A stretch of 40,919 nt of DNA from DASVWH01 sp036389715 (GTDB taxonomy: Bacteria > Acidobacteriota > Blastocatellia > Pyrinomonadales > Pyrinomonadaceae), in assembly GCA_036389715.1 (NCBI GenBank), contig DASVWH010000201.1:1-40919 (forward strand). The letters are read 5' to 3'. The notes under the pieces are model-generated. The model was not told where the DNA came from. It was given only the letters and a program-made list of their open reading frames with translations, and ran no database searches. Shown here piece after piece: positions 23,347 to 32,587 of the stretch (within the stretch, counting starts at the first letter, position 1; every line of letters starts with the position of its first letter). Position numbers and translations under genes: made by a program.

Positions 23347-25194
23347 ATGAAAAGCATCAGGCAGAACTCTTCACAGCCGACGCGCGCGACATCGCTCTTA
23401 CTTCTCGCGCTTCTCTTCGCACACGCCGCTGCCTGCCCGCAGGCCCGCGCAACGTTTGGGAGGGGCGCGACAGCTAAGAGTAGCTCAGCGGTTAAGAGTA
23501 CCGCGACGGTTAAGAGCAGCGCAGCCTGGCGCGAGCCTGCGCGCGCACGGCGCGGGATGGTCGCCTCGACCAAAGAGCTTGCCTCGCGGGTCGGACTCGA
23601 AGTGCTCAGGCGTGGCGGCAACGCCGTTGATGCGGCGGTGGCGGTCGCGTTTGCGCTCTCCGTAGTGCATCCGGTGGCGGGCAACCTGGGCGGCGGCGGC
23701 TTCATGCTGATCCACCTCGCCGACGGGCGAACGACCGCGATTGATTACCGCGAAGTCGCGCCCGCGGCCGCGACGCGCGACATCTTTCTGGACGCGGGGG
23801 GCGAGCTAATCAAGGGCGAAGGCTCTTCGACGGTCGGCTATCGCGCGGCCGGTGTGCCGGGCACTGTCGCGGGGCTGGCGCTGGCGCTGAAGAAGTACGG
23901 GTCCGGGAAGCTGAGCTGGGCGCAATTGATCGAGCCCGCGAGACGATTGGCCGCTGCAGGCTTTCCCGTTAGCCCCGCGCTGGCCGATTCCCTGCGCAGG
24001 ACTCCGAAGCTGGAGCAGTATGCGGAGAGTCGCCGCATCTTTCTCAACGACGGGAAGTTTTACGCGGAGGGCGACATGTTTCGCCAGCCCGAGCTGGCGG
24101 CGACGCTCGCGCGATTACAGCGACGCGGCCCGCGAGAATTTTACGAAGGCCAGACGGCACGCCTGCTCGTCGCCGACATGAAGCGCAACAACGGGTTGAT
24201 TACTCTCGCGGACCTCGGCGGCTACAGGCCGAAGGAACGCGCGCCCGTGCGCGGCACGTACAGGGGCTACGAAGTCATCTCGATGCCGCCGCCATCTTCG
24301 GGCGGCACGGCCCTGATAGAGATGCTCAACCTGCTCGAAGGCTACGACCTGCGAGCGCTGGGCTGGGCTTCATCCGCCAGCCTGCATCTGCTGATAGAAG
24401 TCATGCGCCGCGCCTTCGCAGACCGCGCCGAGCATATGGGCGACGCAGACTTCGTCCCGGTTCCCGTCGCCGGTTTGATTGACAAGGGCTATGCTGAAAG
24501 GCTGCGCGCGACGATCAAGATGGAGCGCGCCTCGAAGAGCGCGGACGTGCGCGCAGGCAATCCGGTCGCCGAAGAATCATCCGACACGACTCATTTCACA
24601 GTGGCTGATGCGCGGGGCAACGCGGTCGCGAACACCTACACGCTGAATGACGATTACGGCTCGGGTGTCGTCGCCAGCGGGACCGGAATGCTGCTCAACG
24701 ATGAGATGGATGATTTCACGTCGAAGGCGGGCGTGCCCAATGCTTACGGCTTGATTCAGGGAGAACGCAACGCGATTGCGCCGCGCAAGCGCCCGCTCTC
24801 GGCAATGACGCCGACCTTCGTCCTGCGCAGGGACGGGACGCTCTGGTTCACGGCGGGTTCGCCCGGCGGGCCGAGAATCATCAACGCCGTGCTCCAGGTC
24901 ATCGTCAACGTCATAGATTACGGGATGAACATCCAGCAGGCCGTGGATGCTCCGCGCATTCATCACCAGTGGCTGCCGGACGAGATTTTCTATGAGCCTT
25001 ACGGATTATCGACCGACACGTTGCGGGCGCTGGAGGCTCTGGGCCACCGGCTGACGCTGCGTCCCGAATACAAGGGCTATACGCTGCAAGGCTACATGGG
25101 CGACGTGCAGGCGATCATGATCGAAGAGAAGACGGGCCAGCGCCTGGGCGCGAGCGACCCTCGGCGCAGCGAAGGCGGCCCGGTCGGATATTAA
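23347..25194 (+). CDS. ggt: Secreted gamma-glutamyltransferase
   Basis: A 615-residue precursor of the N-terminal-nucleophile family that cleaves gamma-glutamyl bonds (glutathione, gamma-glutamyl peptides). The signal peptide ends near residue 30-35. The large-subunit hallmark GNAVDAAVAVAFALSVVHPVAGNLGGGGFM is present. The autocleavage and catalytic threonine is T414 in SSDTTHFTVAD, followed by NTYTLNDDYGSGV and the MTPTFV...GSPGGPRII motif. I prefer the ATG at 23347 (AGGTGA 11 bases upstream) to the GTG at 23332. Between signal and catalytic core, three tandem 18-nt units encode a K-S-rich stretch (23473-23526). Neighbouring gltS suggests glutamate recovery. Confidence 0.94.
   Translation: MKSIRQNSSQPTRATSLLLLALLFAHAAACPQARATFGRGATAKSSSAVKSTATVKSSAAWREPARARRGMVASTKELASRVGLEVLRRGGNAVDAAVAVAFALSVVHPVAGNLGGGGFMLIHLADGRTTAIDYREVAPAAATRDIFLDAGGELIKGEGSSTVGYRAAGVPGTVAGLALALKKYGSGKLSWAQLIEPARRLAAAGFPVSPALADSLRRTPKLEQYAESRRIFLNDGKFYAEGDMFRQPELAATLARLQRRGPREFYEGQTARLLVADMKRNNGLITLADLGGYRPKERAPVRGTYRGYEVISMPPPSSGGTALIEMLNLLEGYDLRALGWASSASLHLLIEVMRRAFADRAEHMGDADFVPVPVAGLIDKGYAERLRATIKMERASKSADVRAGNPVAEESSDTTHFTVADARGNAVANTYTLNDDYGSGVVASGTGMLLNDEMDDFTSKAGVPNAYGLIQGERNAIAPRKRPLSAMTPTFVLRRDGTLWFTAGSPGGPRIINAVLQVIVNVIDYGMNIQQAVDAPRIHHQWLPDEIFYEPYGLSTDTLRALEALGHRLTLRPEYKGYTLQGYMGDVQAIMIEEKTGQRLGASDPRRSEGGPVGY
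23473..23526 (+). repeat. Three tandem 18-nt units inside ggt
   Basis: Units at 23473, 23491 and 23509, each GYTAAGAGNAGC-like and encoding (A/V)KSxxA. They form a spacer between the signal peptide and the enzyme domain. Confidence 0.75.
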
Positions 25195-25356
25195 GCGCGG
25201 GCCCGGCGCGGAAGAATAAATAGCAGCCGTCCCGGAGATAGCCCGCACGTGGTTTGTAGATACCCGGCACATCATTTTGAGCCAGTTTTTATGGGCCTTT
25301 CAGAGAGCGAAAGGGACTTATCAGACGGCCGCTATTTTTCATCAGCGGAGGCATCT

Positions 25357-26559
25357 TCAGGAAATGCTGTTGAAAGCGATGCGCCCGCCGACGAGCGTTA
25401 ATCTCACACGGCCCGCCGCGTCCAGCGCCGCCAGGTCCGCACGCTTTCCTTCCTCAATCGAGCCGTAGTCGTCGGCCACCCCGAGCAACCGCGCAGGGTT
25501 ACCGGCCGCCATCAAGGCCGCGTCCCATTCCATGACGCCGAGCGAGAGCATCATCCAGACGGCCTCGCGCATCATGATGACGGAGCCCGCGATGCTGCCC
25601 TGCGCATTGCTCGTCCGGCCATTTGTGACCGTGATCGTCTCGCCCCAGACGCCGTACCGGCCGTCGCCCAATCCCGCAGGCGCGACCGCATCGCTAATCA
25701 ACGAAAGGCGCGCGGGCGTCTTCGAGCGCAGCAGCAGCCGCAGCACCGCCTGGTCCAGATGAATTCCGTCGGCGATGATGTCGCAGGTCACGTCGTCCGA
25801 GAGCAGCCCCCACCCGATTGGCCCGGGCGCCCGCTGGTGCAGCGGCGACATCGCATTCATAAAATGGGTCATGTGACGAGCACCCGCCTCACGCGCGCGC
25901 TCTAAAACGTCGAACGCGGCCTGCGTGTGACCGATGGCGACTATCCAGCCGCGCTCTCGAAGCTCTCTCAACAGCTCGATGCCGCCCGCAATCTCCGGCG
26001 CGACCGTCATCATCCGCGCGGCTTGAGCGTTGTCAATCACGGCGAGAGCATCAAGCGCTTCGGCCCTTGTGTACGTGCGGAAGTAGGCGGGCCTGAGCGC
26101 GCCGCAGCATTCGCCGTTGATGAACGGGCCTTCGTAGTGCAGGCCGAGCACGCGCGCCGCCGCGGGACGCTCATCCTGCTCACGCATTAAATGCTCAATC
26201 ACACGCGCCGCGCGACTGTAATCCTCTTCCGGCGACGGCACGAGCGTCGGCAGCCACGCCGTCACGCCGCTCGCTGCGAGGAACAACGCCACGCGATGCA
26301 GCTCGTCCGCGCTGGCCTCCATCGTGTCTATGCCGAGCGCGCCGTGAATATGTGTGTCTATGAAGCCGGGAAAGAGCGTCAGCCCGTCCAGGTTCAAGGT
26401 CGCGCCGCCGCCCGCATCGAGCCGCGTCGGAGACTCTGCGAGACGCGCGATGCGCCCGTCTTCGACGAGCAGGTCGGCGGCCCCGGTCGTGCGCGACGCG
26501 AGGACGATGCGCGCGCCGCTGAGGAGAAGGCGGCTGGCTGAGAGTTCCGGGACATTCAT
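25357..26559 (-). CDS. nagA: N-acetylglucosamine-6-phosphate deacetylase
   Basis: A 400-residue cytoplasmic amidohydrolase converting GlcNAc-6-P to GlcN-6-P and acetate. TIM-barrel landmarks: H70IH72G after FPGFIDT, the metal Glu in LHYEGPFINGECCGALRP, His in IGHTQAAFD, His in MTHFMNAMSPLH, and the catalytic Asp in SLISDAVAPAG. The end NPARLLGVADDYGSIEEGKRADLAALD is typical. Length fits the family. The gene starts 33 bases after the D-aminoacylase stop in the same direction and is probably co-transcribed. With MurQ further upstream it completes conversion of cell-wall amino sugars into GlcN-6-P. Confidence 0.95.
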   Translation of the reverse strand: MNVPELSASRLLLSGARIVLASRTTGAADLLVEDGRIARLAESPTRLDAGGGATLNLDGLTLFPGFIDTHIHGALGIDTMEASADELHRVALFLAASGVTAWLPTLVPSPEEDYSRAARVIEHLMREQDERPAAARVLGLHYEGPFINGECCGALRPAYFRTYTRAEALDALAVIDNAQAARMMTVAPEIAGGIELLRELRERGWIVAIGHTQAAFDVLERAREAGARHMTHFMNAMSPLHQRAPGPIGWGLLSDDVTCDIIADGIHLDQAVLRLLLRSKTPARLSLISDAVAPAGLGDGRYGVWGETITVTNGRTSNAQGSIAGSVIMMREAVWMMLSLGVMEWDAALMAAGNPARLLGVADDYGSIEEGKRADLAALDAAGRVRLTLVGGRIAFNSIS

Positions 26560-26592
26560 GCGGTCTTGATGCGGGGAGCTAGTCTGAAGCCT

Positions 26593-28230
26593 TCAGGGCT
26601 TGGCGGTTGCGCCCTGCCCGCGCAGAGCGACGCCGGGGCGAGCCTTCGTCATGACCCCGTTATCGAGCACGGCTTCGCCGTTGACGACGACGAACTGGAC
26701 GCCCACGGCGTACTGGTGCGGCTGCTCGAAGGTCGCGCGATCAGCGATGGTCGCATCATCGAAGATGACGATATCGGCGGCGTAGCCTTCGCGCAGGAGG
26801 CCGCGGTCGCGCAGTCCGAAGGTCTGCGCGGGCAGCGAAGTCATCTTGCGGATGGCGTCTTCGAGGGGCAGCAGGCGCAGGTCGCGCACGTAGTGGCCGA
26901 GCACGCGCGCATTGTTGCCGTAGCCGCGCGGGTGCGGCATCCCTTCGCCGAAGGGGCGAACGTTGCTGTCGGAGGCGATCATCGTGAAGGGCTCGCGCAT
27001 AATCTGCTCGACATCCTTTTCGCTCATGCCGTGATAGATCATGCCCGCGCCGCCCGCCTCGTACATCTCTATGATCTGCTCGATCTGGTTTTTAAGGTCC
27101 GTTTTGCCGCGCACCTGCTTGGTAATGGCGGCGATTGATTTACCGTTAAAGGCCGGATTCGGCGGATAAATGGCGACGACCGCGTAGTCGTAATCCTTGA
27201 AGCCGGTCTTCTTTAAGCCCTCTTTCATCTCGCGGACGACGCGCTCGCGCGTGGCCTTGTCGGCCAGTCGCTTCTTCCCTTCCTCGCGGCCTCCGGCGAG
27301 CAGCCAATCGGGCATGCGCACGTCGAGCGAGGTGGAAGACGCAGCGTAAGCATACTGGTCCACGGTGACGGCCAAACCGCGCTGGCGCGCCTCGCGCACC
27401 AGTCCGAGCGTCGTCGCCGTCTGGCCCCAGAGCCTCGGGCTGGAGATTTTGAAATGCGAAATCTCGACGGGTAAGCCTGCCTTCTCGCCGATCTCAATGC
27501 TCTCGCGGATTGATTCGACGACGCCCGTCCCTTCGTTGCGCATGTGGGTTGAATAGATGCCGTGGAAACGCGCGGCGACGCGGGCCAGCGCTATTACTTC
27601 GTCGGTCTTGGCATACATGCCCGGAACGTAAATCAGTCCGGTCGAAAGCCCGACGGCCCCGTCCTTCATCCCCTGCTCGACTATCGCCTGCATCTTTTGC
27701 AGCTCTTCGGGCGTCGGCGCGCGGTCGTCCAGGCCCATCACCTGGCTGCGGACAGCGCCGTGCGCGATGAGCGTCGCGAGATTAACGGCGAGCGGCTCCG
27801 CTTTAATGCGTCCGAGGAATTTCCCGATGTCGGTCTGCGAGAAACCGCAGTTGCCCGTGACGAGCGAAGTAACGCCCATCCGCACGAAATTCCCGGCTTC
27901 CGGCTGCGCGTAGATGCCCTCGACGTGCGTGTGCACATCAATGAAGCCGGGGGCGACGATCTGTCCGCGCGCATCTATCACACGGCGCGCAGCGGCCGGA
28001 TCAATGTTGCCGATGCGCGCGATGCGACCGTCCTTGACGCCGATATCGGCGTGAAACCAGGGATTGCCCGTGCCGTCAATGACGCGCCCGTTCGTGATGA
28101 TTAAATCATAAGCGGGCTCGGCGACCAGGGCCGCGAGTGGACGGGTGGACGGACCCGAAATCGTCATCAGCAGCATGAGCGCGAGAGCGAGCAGGCGGAC
28201 AAAGGCGTAGTTCTTCATATCGCTGAGCAT
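26593..28230 (-). CDS. Secreted N-acyl-D-amino-acid deacylase (D-aminoacylase)
   Basis: A 545-residue amidohydrolase with an N-terminal signal segment (VRLLALALMLLMTISG, before about residue 30), so probably periplasmic. Features: IVAPGFIDVHTHVEG with the metal His pair, the family's metal Cys in TGNCGFSQ, His in YSTHMRNEG and EISHFK, and the Asp in MIASDSNVRP. Near the end is GYAADIVIFDDATI. It hydrolyses N-acyl-D-amino acids, or related D-residue-containing substrates such as cell-wall fragments. A second ATG at 28218 is an alternative start. It is followed by nagA. A strong hairpin separates it from the TonB receptor gene upstream. Confidence 0.9.
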   Translation of the reverse strand: MLSDMKNYAFVRLLALALMLLMTISGPSTRPLAALVAEPAYDLIITNGRVIDGTGNPWFHADIGVKDGRIARIGNIDPAAARRVIDARGQIVAPGFIDVHTHVEGIYAQPEAGNFVRMGVTSLVTGNCGFSQTDIGKFLGRIKAEPLAVNLATLIAHGAVRSQVMGLDDRAPTPEELQKMQAIVEQGMKDGAVGLSTGLIYVPGMYAKTDEVIALARVAARFHGIYSTHMRNEGTGVVESIRESIEIGEKAGLPVEISHFKISSPRLWGQTATTLGLVREARQRGLAVTVDQYAYAASSTSLDVRMPDWLLAGGREEGKKRLADKATRERVVREMKEGLKKTGFKDYDYAVVAIYPPNPAFNGKSIAAITKQVRGKTDLKNQIEQIIEMYEAGGAGMIYHGMSEKDVEQIMREPFTMIASDSNVRPFGEGMPHPRGYGNNARVLGHYVRDLRLLPLEDAIRKMTSLPAQTFGLRDRGLLREGYAADIVIFDDATIADRATFEQPHQYAVGVQFVVVNGEAVLDNGVMTKARPGVALRGQGATAKP

Positions 28231-28336
28231 GATTACATTATTAGCGCCCGGAATTCAACGCAGAGGAGAGTCTGATTCCCGGCCCGGACTTTCTTCCAGA
28301 GTCTTTCCGCCACTGCGGCAGGAAGGTTGACGCAAG

Positions 28337-28384
28337 GAACCCTCCGGGCCCGTCATCAAAGAGCGAATCGGGCCCGGAGGGTTC
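28337..28384. terminator. 16-bp perfect hairpin between TonB receptor and D-aminoacylase genes
   Basis: Arms 28337-28352 and 28369-28384 (GAACCCTCCGGGCCCG and its complement) around a 16-nt loop. It lies 57 bases after the TonB receptor stop on the minus strand. No T-run follows; probably a transcription end or mRNA 3' stabiliser. Confidence 0.65.
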
Positions 28385-28441
28385 TTAGGTTAGCAAAGGT
28401 CTTTGAAAGAAACAAAGACCGCGAAAGAAACAGAGACGGCC

Positions 28442-31400
28442 CTAGAAGGTGAACTTCATCGCCAGCTGAATGCGCCGCGCATTACTGGTCACGCTGTCGC
28501 GGATACGCCCGAAGATACTGCTGGTCAGCGTGGCAGTCGGGTTGTCGAACGAAGGGTGATTGGTGGCATTCTTAATCTCGGCGCGGAATTCCAGGTTCGA
28601 GCTTTCCGTGATGCCGAACTTCTTACCGACGACCATGTCCAGATTGAAGTAGCCGTCAACGTCGAAGAAGTTGCGCGGCAGGTTGCCCTGCTCTCCCGGC
28701 GCAGGCAAAGAGAACATCGCGCGCTGGTTGGCGTCGAAGTAAAAGTTCAGCCCGTTTTCGACGAGCACGCGGCCCATGTCGGGCGTGCAGCCCGTGCAGT
28801 TAGGCGTCGAGCTGACGGCATTGCTGACCGTGTTGATGCCCGAATAGACCGTGAACGGGCGGCCGCTGGTCCAGACCAGGACGCCCGCGACCTCCCACCC
28901 GCCTATCAATTGATCGAGCACTCCCGGCACGTCTTTCAGGAATTGACGCCCGCGACCGAACGGCAGATCGTAGACGAAGTAGCCCTGTAGCGAGTGGCGG
29001 CGATCAAAATCCGAGCGCGCGTAGTTCAAGCGGCGATTGCGCAGGTCAAAGGGCGTCGCACCGGCCGATTGAAGCGTGCCGCGGGCGACCTGCGTTTGTG
29101 TCGGGTCGAACGAGCGCGTATCGAGAGACTTGGCCAACGTGTAGGCGATCTGGAAACTAAAGCCCTGCGCGAAGCGGCGGCTCAGCTGAAGCTCCATCGC
29201 GTGATAGGTCGAAAAATCGTTGCTGTCGAGCACGTTGACAGCGCCCGTGAATTGCGGATACGGCTGGAAGAAGAAGGGGCTGACGCCGCTCGCTTCAATC
29301 GTGCGCGGAGTGCCCGAAGTGTTGTTTTGACGCTGCGATAAAGAGATCGCCGTCGCCGCCACGTTGCCCTGCGTCAACTGCGTCGGGAAGAGGGTGCGGA
29401 AGAAGGCCGAGCCCGTCGTCGCGCCGCGCCGCGTGTCTGAACTGAGCAGCTTATTAATCAGGCAGCTCGTCGCCGTCGAGCTATTCCTCAGGGTGTTGAA
29501 AGCCTCCAGATAGGTTTCCGCACAGCCGGGGTCCCGGGCAAAGATGTCAACCTGATTAAGGTCATAACCGCCGAACAGGCCGACGCCGCGGCGACCGATG
29601 TAGTTGGCTTCAAAGACCATCCCCTTGCCCAGCTCGCGCTGAATGCTCAAGCCCCATTGATTGACTTTCGGGAAGCGAAAATCAGGGTCGAAGACCGTCA
29701 CGGAATTGGTCGAGAAAGGAATGGGCTGCCGCAGTTGTTCGGGCGTCGCGGGCGGTGCCAGTGCGGGCAGGCCGAAACGCACGCGCCCCTGCTCGTTCGC
29801 GCTGTTACCGAAAGAGGTGTTGGAAATGCTCAGCGTGGTTCCGGGGGTGTTCGGGAAGATTTGAGACCCGGCCGCAAACGAATTTATCCGGTCGTAAGCC
29901 AAACGGTAGTTGACGCGAACAGAGGTCTTGCCGTCCTTGAACGGGTCCCAGGCCAGGCCGACCGACGGCCCGAAATTATTCCAATCGTCATCGAACAGCT
30001 TTCCTTCGACCCATCTCAGGGTGTTCGAGGGGGCCGCGCCCAGTTTGACCAGTTGATTCGGGACGAGGACGGGCCCGCTGGCCGAGCGCGGGGCCATCTT
30101 GGGCTCCCAGCGCAGGCCGTAATCGAAGACCAGGTTGGGCCGAATCTTCCAGCTATCCTGAAAGTAGAAGTCGTATTCCGCGTAGCGTGCGTCGAAATTG
30201 TAAAGCGTGCCCGCCGGAGCATAACTGTTGTTGTCCTGGGCGACGAATGACTGTTGAATCGTCCCGACGCGGCCGAGCAGGGCATTGACCGTATTGATTA
30301 ACCGCGTGCGGTCAGTGCCGTTGATTCCAGAGGTCGGAATATTGAAGGCGCTGCCCGGAGTGGGCGCACTGAAATTGACGGACCTGTTCGTGTTAGAGGT
30401 TCCCCCGCCGACGGAGCTGCGCAGGTCCTCGTGTTTTTGGTAGCGCAGGTTGAGCCCGCCCTTGTAGGTGTGGGAATTGCGCACGAAGGTGATGTTGTCG
30501 ACAACCTGGTAGGTCGTAATCCGGCGAAGATTGTTGATCGGCGGCTGAAAGTTAAGCGGGTCCTGGACGGCCGGGATGCCGGTTTCGAGCGTGTTGGAAA
30601 ACGTAAAGGGCGGATTCGTGTTGGCGTTCTTGTCCGGGTTGTTGAAGCTGAACGCATAGCGATTGCCGCCGATCACAAACTCGTTGGTGATGTTTCCCGT
30701 CGGCGTCCAACGATAATTAATCGCCAGGTTTTTGGGATCGCGGAAGGTGTCAACGAAATTGGCCGGGCTGTCGGGGAAGGCACGACGGCCGCCGTTTCCT
30801 GAGTCGCCGAACGTATTCTGCTGGCCCTGCGCGTAGCGGACGTAGAGCAGACTCCTATCGGTCATGTTGTAGTCAACCTTGGTCGTGAAATCGTACTGCT
30901 TCTCGCGCTGCGGCGCGGCGAAGCTGAATCCGGCAGTATTCAACCCGTCGCCGACCGAGAAGTTATTCGGCAGCGGCGTCAACCCGATCAAGCCCTGGAT
31001 GGTCGGGTCGAGCCCGCAGTTGGTCGGCTGCGTCAGGCACAGCGGATCGCTCGTCCCGATGTTGTAGGAGCTGATTTTTGCGGCCGGAATAATCAGATTG
31101 CCCGAAGCGTCGACGGCCGAGTTGGTGGCCCCGGCCGGAGCATTCCCGACGCCGTCGTTGCGATAACGGAAAATCCCCTGGCGGGCCTGCGCCGTGTAGA
31201 CCGTGCGCGTCACTAGCTGCGTATCGTAAGAGCGCAGGAGTTGCAGGTTAGTGAAGAAAAAGAGCTTGTCCTTCAAGATCGGGCCGCCGAGGCTGCCGCC
31301 GAAGATGTGCTGCACGAACTGGCCGCGCGGCTGCTCTGTCGGAACGCCGTTAACCAGCCGCGTATTGATTTTGTTGCCGTACTCGTTGGCGTTCAAACCC

Positions 31401-32188
31401 GGCGTTTGATAGAACCAGAAGCCCGTCCCGTGAAACTCATTCGTCCCGGAGCGCGTGACGAGCGTGATTTGCGCACCGCTGCTGCGCCCCAGCTCGGCCG
31501 TGAAATTGCTCGTCACGACTTGAAACTGCGTGATCGAGTCCGGGTTGGTCCTGATGGGGCTCAAGTTAGAGCCGCCAAAGCTCGACTCGTTGCTGTCAAT
31601 CCCGTCGAGCGTGTAATTGAAAGCGCGGTCGCGCGAGCCGTGCACGTGGATGCCGCCGCCCGCCGTAATATCCTGCGTGCTGACGACGCCGGGCTGGAAG
31701 AGGATGAAAGTCAGCGGATTGCGGCCGCGACTTCCGACGATGGGCAGTGTTTCGAGCGTCCGTTGCTCGACCGTGTTGCCGAAATTGCCGGAGCTGCTCG
31801 TTTGCACCAGCTCGGCCGAGCTGACGACCGTCACCACGTCGCTCAGGCCGCCGACTTCAAGCGCCACGTCAACGGTCGCGGGCTGGTTGACGTTGACGGG
31901 GTTCGAGGTGGAGATGAAGGTCTTGAATCCCTGCTTCTCGACCTTGACCGTGTAGGTTCCGACCTGCACCGACTCAAAGGTATAGCTCCCGGTCGAGGTC
32001 GTCTCAGTCGTAAAGGAAACTTGCGTCCCCTCGTTTGTCAGCGTCACAGTTGCGCCCGGCACGACCGCTCCCGTCGGATCAGCGACGGTTCCCGTGACGC
32101 GTGATGATGTGCCCTGGCCCCGGGCGACGCCGAAGATGGCGAGCAACAGAACGAGCGCGGGCAGGAGGGGGCGATAGTTTCTTCTCAT
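28442..32188 (-). CDS. Oar-like TonB-dependent outer-membrane receptor with carboxypeptidase-regulatory domain
   Basis: A 1248-residue outer-membrane receptor. Signal peptide MRRNYRPLLPALVLLLAIFG...ARG (about 1-24). A CarboxypepD_reg-like Ig domain (about 28-112) has GTVADPTGAVVPGATVTLTNEGT and GSYTFESVQVGTYTVKVEKQGF. The plug domain (about 120-260) contains VEQRTLETLPIVGSRGRNPL and FNYTLDGIDSN. The rest is a beta-barrel ending in the C-terminal aromatic strand ...RRIQLAMKFTF. This Oar/SusC-like architecture of over 1000 residues is typical of Acidobacteria, where such receptors take up large glycans, peptides or siderophores. CAGGAG precedes the ATG. Its place among muropeptide-salvage genes makes wall fragments a candidate ligand (inference). 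Confidence 0.95.
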   Translation of the reverse strand: MRRNYRPLLPALVLLLAIFGVARGQGTSSRVTGTVADPTGAVVPGATVTLTNEGTQVSFTTETTSTGSYTFESVQVGTYTVKVEKQGFKTFISTSNPVNVNQPATVDVALEVGGLSDVVTVVSSAELVQTSSSGNFGNTVEQRTLETLPIVGSRGRNPLTFILFQPGVVSTQDITAGGGIHVHGSRDRAFNYTLDGIDSNESSFGGSNLSPIRTNPDSITQFQVVTSNFTAELGRSSGAQITLVTRSGTNEFHGTGFWFYQTPGLNANEYGNKINTRLVNGVPTEQPRGQFVQHIFGGSLGGPILKDKLFFFTNLQLLRSYDTQLVTRTVYTAQARQGIFRYRNDGVGNAPAGATNSAVDASGNLIIPAAKISSYNIGTSDPLCLTQPTNCGLDPTIQGLIGLTPLPNNFSVGDGLNTAGFSFAAPQREKQYDFTTKVDYNMTDRSLLYVRYAQGQQNTFGDSGNGGRRAFPDSPANFVDTFRDPKNLAINYRWTPTGNITNEFVIGGNRYAFSFNNPDKNANTNPPFTFSNTLETGIPAVQDPLNFQPPINNLRRITTYQVVDNITFVRNSHTYKGGLNLRYQKHEDLRSSVGGGTSNTNRSVNFSAPTPGSAFNIPTSGINGTDRTRLINTVNALLGRVGTIQQSFVAQDNNSYAPAGTLYNFDARYAEYDFYFQDSWKIRPNLVFDYGLRWEPKMAPRSASGPVLVPNQLVKLGAAPSNTLRWVEGKLFDDDWNNFGPSVGLAWDPFKDGKTSVRVNYRLAYDRINSFAAGSQIFPNTPGTTLSISNTSFGNSANEQGRVRFGLPALAPPATPEQLRQPIPFSTNSVTVFDPDFRFPKVNQWGLSIQRELGKGMVFEANYIGRRGVGLFGGYDLNQVDIFARDPGCAETYLEAFNTLRNSSTATSCLINKLLSSDTRRGATTGSAFFRTLFPTQLTQGNVAATAISLSQRQNNTSGTPRTIEASGVSPFFFQPYPQFTGAVNVLDSNDFSTYHAMELQLSRRFAQGFSFQIAYTLAKSLDTRSFDPTQTQVARGTLQSAGATPFDLRNRRLNYARSDFDRRHSLQGYFVYDLPFGRGRQFLKDVPGVLDQLIGGWEVAGVLVWTSGRPFTVYSGINTVSNAVSSTPNCTGCTPDMGRVLVENGLNFYFDANQRAMFSLPAPGEQGNLPRNFFDVDGYFNLDMVVGKKFGITESSNLEFRAEIKNATNHPSFDNPTATLTSSIFGRIRDSVTSNARRIQLAMKFTF

Positions 32189-32587
32189 TTTCTACTCCTG
32201 AATTTTCAAGGGACAGATTAGTGTCCGCAACAGACAGCAAGGCAAAGGCAGCATTCTTTTCTGACAAAGAAATACTGAATATCCTGAGACCCTCTAGGTT
32301 AGTGGAAAGACTACAGCCTGGATCATGACCTACAGAGGACATGCGCTGCAACAAAATTTAAAGGTAAGAGCGACAACCGCGTGATGCCCGTGTCGCCTGT
32401 TATCTTGCTGCAAAGCCATTATAGACTTTTTCCCCGCGTTAGTGAAAGCTAAAAGATTGGACCTCCGAAACCGGGTGCAAACCGTCGCGGCCCGGCCCGG
32501 TTTTCGCCTCCGCCGCCCGGGCTCTGAAAGCTGCTCAAGCCCGATTTGACGCACGCCGCGGCGCGCTCGCGCCCTCGCACGCAAAGC
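32189..32587. other. 399-bp intergenic region upstream of the TonB receptor
   Basis: No gene seen. It contains the receptor's promoter (32418-32446) and a leader of about 220 nt. On the pabB side it holds GC-rich self-complementary segments that may end pabB transcription. Confidence 0.5.
32418..32446 (-). promoter_or_regulatory. Sigma-70 promoter for the TonB receptor gene
   Basis: On the minus strand TTCACT (complement of 32441-32446), 17-bp spacer, perfect TATAAT (complement of 32418-32423). It implies a 5' leader of about 220 nt. Confidence 0.6.

Noticed and set aside
28403..32104. Many long plus-strand open frames opposite the TonB receptor (for example 31241-32104)
   Set aside because: They are antisense shadows of a high-GC coding sequence, with Arg/Ala-rich products and no motifs; the minus-strand receptor explains the region fully.
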